Positions 27,337 to 34,190 of a stretch of DNA of 34,190 nt are shown piece after piece. The number at the start of each line of letters is the position of its first letter. The first letter of the stretch is position 1. The position numbers and the translations under genes are program-made. The DNA is taken from positions 1-34,190 of the forward strand of contig CAIQBY010000058.1 in the NCBI GenBank assembly GCA_903870175.1, given 5' to 3'. The notes below the pieces were generated by a model that worked only from the letters and a program-made list of their open reading frames with translations, did no database searches and had not been told where the DNA came from. This DNA comes from an uncultured Bacteroidota bacterium. GTDB lineage: Bacteria > Bacteroidota > Bacteroidia > 2-12-FULL-35-15.

Positions 27337-28986
27337 ATGAAAAAAATAATAGTTCTTAATATTTTAATTCTTTTCTCAGCTGCTACTTTTTCTCAAACAC
27401 CTCACTTTCAGTGGGCAAAAGGCTCTACAGGAAATAATAATGACAATGCTTATGGAGTAGCGACAGATCCATCGGGTAATGTATTTATAGCAGGGTATTT
27501 TATAAGTTCCACTATTACTTTCGGTTCTTTTTCTCTTACTAATGCAGGTTCTCAAGATATTTATCTGGTAAAATACGATGCGTCAGGTAATGTGTTATGG
27601 GCAAAGAGTGCAGGTGGCACCGGTTTTGACGATGCCTTTTCTGTTGCCACAGATTTATCCGGTAATGTATTTATCACTGGAATGTTTTCGAGCCCGTCAA
27701 TCAATTTTGATACTGTAAGTTTAACCAATCTTAGTGGTGCAGATATGTATCTTGCCAAATATGATGCCAATGGTAATGCACTTTGGGCAGTAAACACAGG
27801 CGGGTCAGGCTACCAGTCAGGACAATCGGTAGCAACTGATATTGCAGGTGACATATATGTGGCAGGTATTTTTGTAAGCCCGACCATTTCTTTTGGAAGC
27901 ACCACCTTTAACAATGCAGGATTACATGATATGTTTCTTGCTAAATACAAAAGTAATGGGGCACTTGTATGGGCTCGAAGTGCCGGAGGAACCGATCAGG
28001 ATCTTGCAGCTTCAGTTACCACCGATGTTTCCGGAAACGTATATGTTACTGGAAATTTCGAAAGCCCAACACTTTCATTCGGTTCTGTTACAATAACAAA
28101 GAGAGATACTTGTGAAATGTTTATTGTAAAATACAATACAAACGGAACGGCTCTTTGGGCCAGAAACGCAGGCACAACCAATGCAGATGATATTAATTGT
28201 GTAGTTACCGACCCAAGGGGTAATGTGTATGTTACGGGTAATTTTTCGAGCCATACAATGACGTTCGGAGGCACTTCAATCAACAATTCCGGCAGTGATG
28301 ATTGGTATATTTTAAAATTTAATACCGGAGGAAATCTGCTTTGGGCAAAAAGCGAAGGGGGAACCAATAATGATGATGCATTCTCCATTGCTACAGATGC
28401 TGATGGAAATGTTTACGTAGCAGGAGATTTTTTCAGTTCATCAATAACCATAGGCACTACCACAATGATAAATGCCGGCAGCAATTCTTATGACGCATGT
28501 ATTGCAAAATATGATTCGCTTGGAAATGTTAAGTGGGCAACAAGTGCAGGAGGAGTGTTAGGAGATATTGCTGCATCAATAACCACAGATGCATTTTCTA
28601 ACACTTATGTATTAGGTACATTCGGTAGTTCTTCAATTACTTTTGGGCCTACTACTTTGACGAACACAAGTGCAAACGATATTTATCTTGTGAAAATAGA
28701 TACTGCCTCAATAAATGTGGGAACACTTGAAATAAATAAAGATGATAATGGAATACTTATTTATCCTAATCCATTCAGTTCAAAAACAACTATACTGTTT
28801 TCTGAAGAACAAAAAAATACAGAGATAAAAATCACTGATGTGATTGGAAAAGTAATCAAGACGTTCATTATGAAAGATGAAAAAAATATTACACTTGAGA
28901 AAGGAGAACTTAAGGAAGGGATCTATTTTGTTCAGATTACAAATGAAATGAAATCTGTTGTAAATAAAAAAATTATAGTTCAATAA
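27337..28986 (+). CDS. SBBP-repeat secreted protein with type IX sorting domain
   Basis: This 549-residue protein has a signal peptide (IIVLNILILFSAATFSQ) and seven to eight repeats of about 57 residues. Each repeat has the pattern ATDxSGNVFIAGxF followed by xxLxKYDxxGxxLWAxxxGG, as in SBBP/beta-propeller-like repeats. The C-terminal domain (LIYPNPFSSKTTILFSEEQ, ending in KKIIVQ) is a type A type IX secretion sorting domain, so the protein is exported to the cell surface or medium. Repeats are similar at DNA level, so the copy number may vary. No catalytic motif is visible; an adhesive or scaffold role is inferred. Confidence 0.9.
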   Translation: MKKIIVLNILILFSAATFSQTPHFQWAKGSTGNNNDNAYGVATDPSGNVFIAGYFISSTITFGSFSLTNAGSQDIYLVKYDASGNVLWAKSAGGTGFDDAFSVATDLSGNVFITGMFSSPSINFDTVSLTNLSGADMYLAKYDANGNALWAVNTGGSGYQSGQSVATDIAGDIYVAGIFVSPTISFGSTTFNNAGLHDMFLAKYKSNGALVWARSAGGTDQDLAASVTTDVSGNVYVTGNFESPTLSFGSVTITKRDTCEMFIVKYNTNGTALWARNAGTTNADDINCVVTDPRGNVYVTGNFSSHTMTFGGTSINNSGSDDWYILKFNTGGNLLWAKSEGGTNNDDAFSIATDADGNVYVAGDFFSSSITIGTTTMINAGSNSYDACIAKYDSLGNVKWATSAGGVLGDIAASITTDAFSNTYVLGTFGSSSITFGPTTLTNTSANDIYLVKIDTASINVGTLEINKDDNGILIYPNPFSSKTTILFSEEQKNTEIKITDVIGKVIKTFIMKDEKNITLEKGELKEGIYFVQITNEMKSVVNKKIIVQ

Positions 28987-29219
28987 ATCAGCTTTTAAAC
29001 TTCAGGAATTAATTATTTCCAATTAATACTTATTGTTTGTTACCAATTTCATATTGAAAAATATTTTCAAAAATGAAAATAATGATAGTTGCTATAACTC
29101 AGTATAGTAAGAAATCTCAAAATAATCAAAATATTTTAATTTTTTGATGCAACTATTAAAGGCTTAAAAGAGTCTTATATTTTAGATAGGTAATTTTCAA
29201 TCGCATAAAATAGAAAGAT
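28987..29219. other. spacer, nothing recognised
   Basis: The 233-bp AT-rich spacer has one short frame (29072-29146, 24 codons) which I do not call. A weak hairpin (TTGAAAAATATTTTCAA near 29054) may end the preceding transcript. Confidence 0.35.
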
Positions 29220-29375
29220 ATGGAAAACAATACTAACACTTATACATTTGATTCTTCGTACAATGAAGAAAGGAAATCAAACCTTTTTTGGTTTAGAATA
29301 ATTTTAATAGGTGCTCTTCTTGGAGTCATTTTAGGGATGAGTCTTTTTTATTTTTTTAATTCCTCTTTATTCTAA
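29220..29375 (+). CDS. small single-pass membrane protein
   Basis: This 51-residue protein begins MENNTNTYTF and contains one membrane helix (IILIGALLGVILGMSLFYFF) after a short charged N-terminus (YNEERKSNLFWFR). Its stop codon overlaps the next start (TAATG), so the two genes are translationally coupled. The preceding AGAAAGAT could help initiation. The coupling and the clear membrane helix are the reasons to call so short a gene. Function unknown. Confidence 0.6.
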   Translation: MENNTNTYTFDSSYNEERKSNLFWFRIILIGALLGVILGMSLFYFFNSSLF

Positions 29376-29752
29376 TGAGTTACGAAATTATACTCTACAT
29401 TTATAATGTTGAAGTAAGACTTAGGCATAAAAAAGATAATTCAATTGACTTTTTTGAATACTATGAGAATCTGATTCCATTTAAAAAAGACAAGAAAGAA
29501 GAATTAAAAAAAGTTCTTATTGATATTGGTTTTCAGATTGTTCAGGAGATTAACGGTATGATTTCATTCCAATATACAGAAGATACTGGTCAAACTGCTT
29601 TATTAACAAACAGGTCTTTACGTTTTTCAACTACCGGTGATGTTTTTGAAATGAGTAAGATTGTCTCAAAATTTACCACTGATAAATTTCTCGCCATATA
29701 TAATCCGCAAACTGAACGGTGGGAAGAAGAATTGAAGGTAAGTGATTTATAA
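29375..29752 (+). CDS. hypothetical protein coupled to the small membrane protein
   Basis: I do not recognise this 125-residue protein. It is soluble, highly charged and has no signal peptide or membrane segment. A Lys-rich helix (DKKEELKKVLIDIGFQIVQE) is followed by a beta-rich half (FLAIYNPQTERWEEELKVSD). Its ATG overlaps the stop of the 51-residue membrane protein by one base, so they may form a complex at the membrane. It could be a cytosolic partner, but nothing proves this. Confidence 0.6.
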   Translation: MSYEIILYIYNVEVRLRHKKDNSIDFFEYYENLIPFKKDKKEELKKVLIDIGFQIVQEINGMISFQYTEDTGQTALLTNRSLRFSTTGDVFEMSKIVSKFTTDKFLAIYNPQTERWEEELKVSDL

Positions 29753-29803
29753 ATCCTTACTAAAACATGATATATTTCATCGTATTAAGCCTCTTAACTT
29801 TTG

Positions 29804-29811
29804 TATCTTTG
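29804..29811 (+). promoter_or_regulatory. candidate -7 box
   Basis: TATCTTTG matches TAnnTTTG exactly and lies 77 bp before the ATG of the DUF2889-like gene, implying a leader of about 70 nt. I found no good -33 TTG. Confidence 0.5.
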
Positions 29812-29887
29812 TACCGAATTTGAATCGACATTTTAATAAGATTCAACTCGTGAATGAACCCAAATCTTAATTAAAAATCAATATTAT

Positions 29888-30400
29888 ATGGAAGAGTTAA
29901 TTAACAATGAAAATATTTCCAGATTGGATAGAATCCCTGTAAAACGCCTTGTTTCGAAAAGAGATATAGGTATAGAAGCATTCGAATTGGAAAATGGGCA
30001 TTTGATGCTGGAAGCTACCTTTTTAGATCCCTATCATTTAATACGATTAAATATTCACATCGATCCTCATACAAAAGCTATAACAAACGCTAAAAGCGAG
30101 TTCGCAAGTCATCCTCATTCCATTTGCCCATTGGTTGCTGTTAAAGCAAAGCTATTGATTGGATTAAAAATTGAACGCGGCATTACCAAAATGGTGTCGC
30201 AGCGAATTGGTGGAAGTGATGGATGTATTCATTTAAGAGAACTTACGCTTGAGACTATAAACTTTGCAGCAACCACATTGATTGGTTTTGATGAAGGGTT
30301 TGGATTAATGAGCCGTGATTTTAATATACTTGCAGAAGAAAAGAAAATAGATATTTCAAAACATTTGCTTAAAAATTCCTGTTTCGTTTTTAAAGAATAG
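29888..30400 (+). CDS. DUF2889-like protein
   Basis: This 170-residue soluble protein resembles the DUF2889 family. Supporting parts are the strand-rich middle (LMLEATFLDPYHLIRLNIHI), the HSICPLVAVKAKLLIGLKIE region and RIGGSDGCIHLRELTLE, equivalent to the family's G-x-x-G-C-T-H-L-x-E-L signature, with Cys-Ile-His in place of Cys-Thr-His. The function of the family is unknown. The gene has its own promoter-like box and is followed by a strong terminator. Confidence 0.8.
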   Translation: MEELINNENISRLDRIPVKRLVSKRDIGIEAFELENGHLMLEATFLDPYHLIRLNIHIDPHTKAITNAKSEFASHPHSICPLVAVKAKLLIGLKIERGITKMVSQRIGGSDGCIHLRELTLETINFAATTLIGFDEGFGLMSRDFNILAEEKKIDISKHLLKNSCFVFKE

Positions 30401-30464
30401 AATAATATAATCTATAATTTAATAAACCTATTGATTATTTTATTTATGACTTTTATAAAAACAA

Positions 30465-30490
30465 AAAGCCCTGCAGAAATGCAGGGCTTT
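30465..30490. terminator. bidirectional rho-independent terminator
   Basis: AAAGCCCTGCA pairs perfectly with TGCAGGGCTTT across a four-base loop. Flanking A-runs and T-rich sequence allow it to serve both the rightward DUF2889-like gene and the leftward gene ending at 30511. Confidence 0.9.
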
Positions 30491-30510
30491 CTATTTTATT
30501 GAATTGTTAT

Positions 30511-31359
30511 TTAGTGAACTATCATTACTTTTTTAGTAACAGTATTATTACCGTCAGATAAGGTAACGAAATAAACTCCTGCTTCGTATTTACTCATATC
30601 AAAAGTTGATTTATAAGTCCCCGCATTTTTTCCATTTTCAGATAGTAATTCAGCTACTTCTCTTCCTTGTAAATCTATCATTTTAACAGAAACAGAAGAT
30701 GTTTGTGCTAAAGTATAATCCAAAGTAATCACATCCTTAATTGGATTTGGATACAAACTGATTTGTGGCTTATTACTTATTTCTGCCACTCCAAGAGTGC
30801 TTTCATTCACAGGAAGTGTGGCATCCACTATATGATCGCCTGTGGATAATAAATCATCGTTCGCACAGTTAAAAGCACCATAAAAAGTAAAACTTCCAGT
30901 TCCCGCTGCTGGAGCAGTCCAGGTAAAAGTCCAGGTATGAGAACCGGTAGATCCTGTTGTGCCTGCAGTAGTATGTGTTATCCAAACATCACCTGCCTGA
31001 CTTTTCACTTGTGAACCTGTACCTGCTGTCATTGTCCCTACCATAGTACCGGATACTGTTTGTGCTGAAATTTCAAAACCGAATTTAACAAGACTTGGAT
31101 AATTGGCTGTTGCCGTAATGGTATATGTTGTATTTGGAACATATCCTGTTCCCGGAATATTTGAAGTTATTGACGCTGTTGCACTTCCTATTGGTGTACC
31201 TGTATGGCAACCTCCAACCGAACAGTCGCCTCTATCATAAGCTGAGCCTGAACTGTAAGACGGAGAACCTGCTGAATTTCCCTGTGCCTGTTTATTAAAA
31301 TCTAATACTATTGCTGTAACCGCTACAACAACTAATGATAAGAGTACCTTTTTCTTCAT
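30511..31359 (-). CDS. type IX-secreted protein with CX4CH motif (choice-of-anchor V-like)
   Basis: This 282-residue protein has a signal peptide (LLSLVVVAVTAIVLDFNKQA). A segment SAYDRGDCSVGGCHTG at about residues 41-56 has the pattern C-x4-C-H. This is followed by a beta-sandwich (TYTITATANYPSLVKFGFEI) of the Reeler or choice-of-anchor V type. The C-terminus (SLYPNPIKDVITLDYTLAQ to KKVMIVH) is a type A type IX sorting domain. The Cys pair could bind heme in an unusual spacing or form a disulfide. It is surface-exposed or released. Substrate and partners are unknown. Confidence 0.85.
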   Translation of the reverse strand: MKKKVLLSLVVVAVTAIVLDFNKQAQGNSAGSPSYSSGSAYDRGDCSVGGCHTGTPIGSATASITSNIPGTGYVPNTTYTITATANYPSLVKFGFEISAQTVSGTMVGTMTAGTGSQVKSQAGDVWITHTTAGTTGSTGSHTWTFTWTAPAAGTGSFTFYGAFNCANDDLLSTGDHIVDATLPVNESTLGVAEISNKPQISLYPNPIKDVITLDYTLAQTSSVSVKMIDLQGREVAELLSENGKNAGTYKSTFDMSKYEAGVYFVTLSDGNNTVTKKVMIVH

Positions 31360-31511
31360 TTTAAAATGTTTTTTGTGTGAATATGAATAATTTTTTCGGG
31401 GTAAAAGTAACCTTTTTTATTATTCAAATTTTATTTTTAGACAAAATCCCATAATTTGAAGATATTTAAAATCAATTTAAATAATTTTGAAAAATAAAAA
31501 TAAGAATCGGA
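31360..31511. other. spacer, nothing recognised
   Basis: The AT-rich gap between two leftward genes probably contains a promoter for the gene at 31359. No exact -7 box was found. Confidence 0.3.
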
Positions 31512-32060
31512 TTAATTTTTTGGTGCAAGTAATAATATTTTATTTGCATCTTCAAGAAACTTTACCTGTTCCTTCCCAACTTCAGCGCCGGCAGGATAGC
31601 CTAATGAACCAATAGTTGAAAGATTATAATTATTCGTTGCCTCGTCTTTGGTAGTGTAAATAAACCAACAGGTAGGGTAACCTGTAACTCTTAATGCCTG
31701 CTGCATGCCATTGTTTTGCTGAGTTAATTCAGGAGATAATTTTTTAGTACGAGGAAAATCAAGTTCCAGTAAAATTACATTTTTACTTGCCCATTCCACG
31801 AATTCAGGTTTTGAGAAAACATCATTCTGTAACTTTCTGCACCAGCCGCACCAGTCGCTGCCGGTAAAAAAAGCAAAGATTGGCTTTTTTGTTGTCTTGG
31901 AAAGTTCATGTACTTCAGCCAAACTGGTATGCCAAACTAATTGCTTGGAAGGTGAAGGAGTGGAAGGACCAAAAAGCGGCGGCGTTGTTATTTCCTGTGA
32001 AAAAGCTTGTCTTCCAATACAGATGATAAATAGTAATGATATTAATAATATTTTTCTCAC
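31512..32060 (-). CDS. secreted thioredoxin-fold protein
   Basis: This 182-residue protein has a cleavable signal peptide (LLISLLFIICIGRQAFSQ) and a thioredoxin-like domain with the redox motif CGWC in FTGSDWCGWCRKLQNDVF at about residue 70. The cis-Pro is in RVTGYPTCWFIY. Such envelope thioredoxins reduce or shuffle disulfides in exported proteins. It is the only gene between the Cys-containing secreted protein and the ferredoxin gene, so the former could be a client, by inference. The form resembles the thioredoxin_7/DUF255-type of Bacteroidota. Confidence 0.9.
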   Translation of the reverse strand: MRKILLISLLFIICIGRQAFSQEITTPPLFGPSTPSPSKQLVWHTSLAEVHELSKTTKKPIFAFFTGSDWCGWCRKLQNDVFSKPEFVEWASKNVILLELDFPRTKKLSPELTQQNNGMQQALRVTGYPTCWFIYTTKDEATNNYNLSTIGSLGYPAGAEVGKEQVKFLEDANKILLLAPKN

Positions 32061-32153
32061 AATAATTTTTATTTATACGAACGTGTAAAGTTATAAATTT
32101 TCCAAACTCCTCTTATTTTTATTATGGAAAATATAAATTCCAATAACAATCCA

Positions 32154-32381
32154 TTATATTTTTTCTACTTTAATAATCTTTACCGGGCAATTATCAGCAG
32201 CATGTTTATTTTCCCTCCATTCGTCGTCGCCCACTGAAACAGTGTAAAATCCTTTATTATTCACTCCACCCACAAGTGTACTTTTACCGTCTTTGCGCGA
32301 CATTCGCCACCTGTTTTCGGCTACTTCAACACATAAATTGCAGCCAATACATTTCTCTCTATGATGTATAATTCTTATCAT
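32154..32381 (-). CDS. single-cluster ferredoxin
   Basis: This 75-residue protein has a 4Fe-4S ferredoxin pattern. CIGCNLC gives Cys 11, 14 and 17, and the fourth ligand is Cys66 in DNCPVKIIKVEK. Only one cluster is present, as the second CxxCxxC is missing. The central part is an acidic or tryptophan-containing insert (ENRWRMSRKDGKSTLVGG). It lies 18 bp downstream of the U32 gene on the same strand, so it is probably its electron-transfer partner, by inference. Confidence 0.9.
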   Translation of the reverse strand: MIRIIHHREKCIGCNLCVEVAENRWRMSRKDGKSTLVGGVNNKGFYTVSVGDDEWRENKHAADNCPVKIIKVEKI

Positions 32382-32399
32382 TTTATAATTTAATAAGTA

Positions 32400-33644
32400 T
32401 TATTTTGAGTCCACAAGCTTGTATAATTTATCCGAAGAACGAAGCTTTTCGAGCAATGGCAAGGTAAACACATCCCCTTTTTTTACACTGTCGGTATTAT
32501 TATTATTTATTCGCAACTCATCCACAAACGTCTGGATAACGCCTGTAGTAGGACCAATAACCATTACTTCATCACCAAGATTTATCGAATGGCTCTCCAT
32601 TTTAAATTCTCCAACTTTGGCATCTTCATAATATTTCAAGCCTTTTGCAATGTATATTTTTTTCTTTGTTGCCTTCGAGCCGTATTCATTATTCCATTCG
32701 CCAATCGTTTTGCCAAGGTAATATCCATCCCAAAATCCACGATTAAAAACAGTTGATAATCTATCTTTCCAGCCTTTCACTTTCTCCGGCGAATAGGTGC
32801 CATCGGCAATGGAATCAATTGCTTCGCGGTAACATTGAATAGTTGTGTAAACATAATCCGCACTCCTGCCACGCCCTTCAATCTTCAACACTTTAACTCC
32901 TGTTTCAATTACTTTATCAAGGAAATCTATAGTACATAAATCCTTGGCTGACATGATGTATTCATTGTCAATCTCAAATTCCACGCCATCTTCCTTATCA
33001 GTTACCACATAACTTTTTCTGCAATTCTGAACACATGCACCTCTATTTGCAGATGCATAATTGGAATGAAGACTAAGGTAACATTTGCCCGAAACAGCCA
33101 TACAAAGTGCACCATGCGCAAATATTTCCACTCTCATCAGTTCGCCCGAAACGCCGCGGATATTTCTTCTTTTTATTTCTTTTACTATTGATTCCACCTG
33201 TTTCAATGTCAGTTCGCGAGCCAGCACAACAACATCCGAAAACTGAGCGAAAAACTCAACACTATCAATATTGCTCACATTTGCCTGAGTGGAAATATGA
33301 ATCTTCACACCTTCTTTTTTCGCCTGATTGAAAACCGCATAATCAGACGCTATTACCGCATCAATCTTACTTTGTTTAACCGCCACAATAATTTTTTTCA
33401 TCAACGAAATATCGTGGTCATATAGTATTGTATTTAAAGTAAGATAGGTCTTTACCTTATGTTTACTGCATATTTCATGTATCTCAGATAAATCGTCAAT
33501 AGTAAAATTATTGGTAGAGCGCGCCCTCATATTCAATTGCTCGATACCGAAATAAACTGAATCTGCTCCTGCTTTTATAGCAGCAGCCAGCGATTCGTAC
33601 GAGCCGGCAGGCGCCATTAATTCTACTTTAGTGGTTTTTGTCAT
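32400..33644 (-). CDS. U32-family protein (YegQ/TrhP-like)
   Basis: This 414-residue protein has the U32 family TIM-barrel start VELMAPAGSYESLAAAIKAG. A Cys cluster around residues 175-205 (HGALCMAVSGKCYLS, then NRGACVQNC) likely ligates a 4Fe-4S cluster. Characterised bacterial members (TrhP, RlhA) are RNA hydroxylases; the old peptidase name is not supported for them. The C-terminal half (LKYYEDAKVGEFKMESHSIN and later GDEVMVIGPTTG) is the U32 beta-barrel extension. It is followed by the ferredoxin gene. A tRNA-modifying role is the best guess, but the substrate is unproven. Confidence 0.9.
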   Translation of the reverse strand: MTKTTKVELMAPAGSYESLAAAIKAGADSVYFGIEQLNMRARSTNNFTIDDLSEIHEICSKHKVKTYLTLNTILYDHDISLMKKIIVAVKQSKIDAVIASDYAVFNQAKKEGVKIHISTQANVSNIDSVEFFAQFSDVVVLARELTLKQVESIVKEIKRRNIRGVSGELMRVEIFAHGALCMAVSGKCYLSLHSNYASANRGACVQNCRKSYVVTDKEDGVEFEIDNEYIMSAKDLCTIDFLDKVIETGVKVLKIEGRGRSADYVYTTIQCYREAIDSIADGTYSPEKVKGWKDRLSTVFNRGFWDGYYLGKTIGEWNNEYGSKATKKKIYIAKGLKYYEDAKVGEFKMESHSINLGDEVMVIGPTTGVIQTFVDELRINNNNTDSVKKGDVFTLPLLEKLRSSDKLYKLVDSK

Positions 33645-33695
33645 AATTAATTATTAAAATTTCCTGAATTGTAATAAGGATAGAAATTTCGGGTG

Positions 33696-33703
33696 CAAAA
33701 ATA
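33696..33703 (-). promoter_or_regulatory. candidate -7 box of the U32-ferredoxin unit
   Basis: On the minus strand TATTTTTG matches TAnnTTTG exactly, about 50 bp upstream of the ATG at 33644. The expected -33 TTG is not obvious. Confidence 0.5.
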
Positions 33704-33997
33704 ATGAAAATATAGGTATTAATGGCAGTGAGTTTTGGCGGTGAGCCAATAATCATTCAATTGTAACATTACTATGATTACTTTTTGCTTCGCAATGCTT
33801 AAATGCTGACAATAAATATAAAATGATAATAGGTAAGTGAATAATAAGTAAAATGTAAAGTATATGAGATGTTTTAAACGAAGTTCCGAATAAGGGTACA
33901 TAAGTATGTTATTCGAAACTTTTGAGTGATTGAAGTTGCGATATAGATGTTTTCAGCTTACATAAGAACAGATATTTCTGTTCAAGACCTCATTTTA
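33704..33997. other. spacer, nothing recognised
   Basis: This AT-rich gap upstream of the U32 gene shows short frames only, with no support. Confidence 0.35.
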
Positions 33998-34054
33998 CTT
34001 TTTCAAAGAGTGCTACAACTTTTTCAAGGGGTGCTACAACTTTTTTAAGGGGTT
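33998..34054. repeat. 21-nt tandem array D, interrupted by an IS
   Basis: Units start at 33998, 34019 and 34040. The first two (CTTTTTCAAGGGGTGCTACA with small variation) are 21 nt each. The third starts the same way (TTTTTTAAGGGG) and then passes into the IS terminus near 34054. The array may continue beyond the IS, outside the window. Confidence 0.75.
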
Positions 34055-34190
34055 GTCTTGTCCTGAAATAGGTTTACACAAAAAAGTGTAAAAATGGACA
34101 AGAAAAAGAAAGAAAAAATCATTCAAAAATCAGCAAGGTATTATACCAGAACAGAGCGAGTAGAAATAATCAAGGAATATCTAACCAGCG
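34054..34190 (+). mobile_element. left end of an IS3-like insertion sequence, truncated by window
   Basis: The end starts about TGTCTTGTCCTGAAATAGG and contains a hairpin TTTACAC-N6-GTGTAAA (34073-34092) just before the first ORF. It lies in the third unit of the 21-nt array. The family call rests on the ORF and the general form of the end. Confidence 0.65.
34094..34190 (+). CDS. transposase orfA-like N-terminus, partial
   Basis: Thirty-two codons are visible, MDKKKKEKIIQKSARYYTRT then ERVEIIKEYLTS, running off the window. The basic start followed by a helix-turn-helix-like ERVEIIKEYL resembles the first ORF of IS3-type transposases in Bacteroidota. It begins 2 bp after the hairpin that may control its translation. 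The rest cannot be judged. Confidence 0.65.
   Translation, partial: MDKKKKEKIIQKSARYYTRTERVEIIKEYLTS

Noticed and set aside
32400-33644. Collagenase or peptidase role for the U32 protein
   Set aside because: The family name is historic; characterised members with this Cys cluster act on RNA.
22233-34054. CRISPR array as an explanation of the short repeats
   Set aside because: The units are contiguous with no spacers, the period is only 21 nt, and no cas gene is in the window.

Overview
The window looks like the chromosome of a member of the Bacteroidota (Bacteroidetes), most likely from the Sphingobacteriia/Chitinophagia/Flavobacteriia side. The evidence is low GC content, two secreted proteins with type IX secretion (Por) C-terminal sorting domains, a TonB-dependent receptor paired with a DUF4249-like lipoprotein, and -7 boxes of the Bacteroidota form TAnnTTTG. 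I cannot name a species.

Layout. (1) 1-7.4 kb is mobile DNA. It starts with an IS21-family element (istB, istA, multi-repeat right end) whose left end lies outside the window. Next come an orphan ORF, the C-terminal stub of a primary-type sigma factor cut exactly at a 33-bp relic of the same IS end, and a small integrative-element module: a Cys-rich DNA-binding-like protein, a divergent MerR-like regulator, a small ORF and a serine recombinase. The recombinase ORF runs antisense through a terminator, tRNA-Leu(UAA) and tRNA-Gly(GCC), so these tRNAs mark the junction with the core chromosome. (2) 7.4-10.5 kb holds a TerB-like protein and mutS, converging with overlapping stops. (3) 10.8-20.6 kb is a leftward exopolysaccharide block in transcription order: asnB-type amidotransferase, GT4 glycosyltransferase, Wza-like export lipoprotein, Wzc-like co-polymerase/tyrosine kinase with a Tyr-rich tail, rfbC, WecA/TagO-like initiating transferase, membrane-anchored lytic transglycosylase, and a GNAT acetyltransferase. 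No Wzx flippase or Wzy polymerase is inside the window. (4) 20.7-30.4 kb runs rightward: sodium:solute symporter, a spacer filled with tandem repeats, TonB receptor plus DUF4249-like lipoprotein, a STAS-like protein, an SBBP-repeat type IX-secreted protein, a coupled pair of small genes and a DUF2889-like protein. (5) 30.5-33.6 kb runs leftward: a type IX-secreted protein with a CX4CH motif, a thioredoxin-fold protein, a one-cluster ferredoxin and a U32-family protein. (6) The right edge is the start of another insertion sequence.

The most unusual feature is a set of tandem arrays, all with exactly 21-nt period but with different unit sequences, in three separate intergenic spacers (10.55-10.75 kb; 22.23-22.58 kb, holding two back-to-back arrays; 34.00-34.05 kb). 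The second most unusual feature is the serine-recombinase ORF that continues antisense through the tRNA terminator and both tRNA genes, so that its C-terminus is encoded by the junction.
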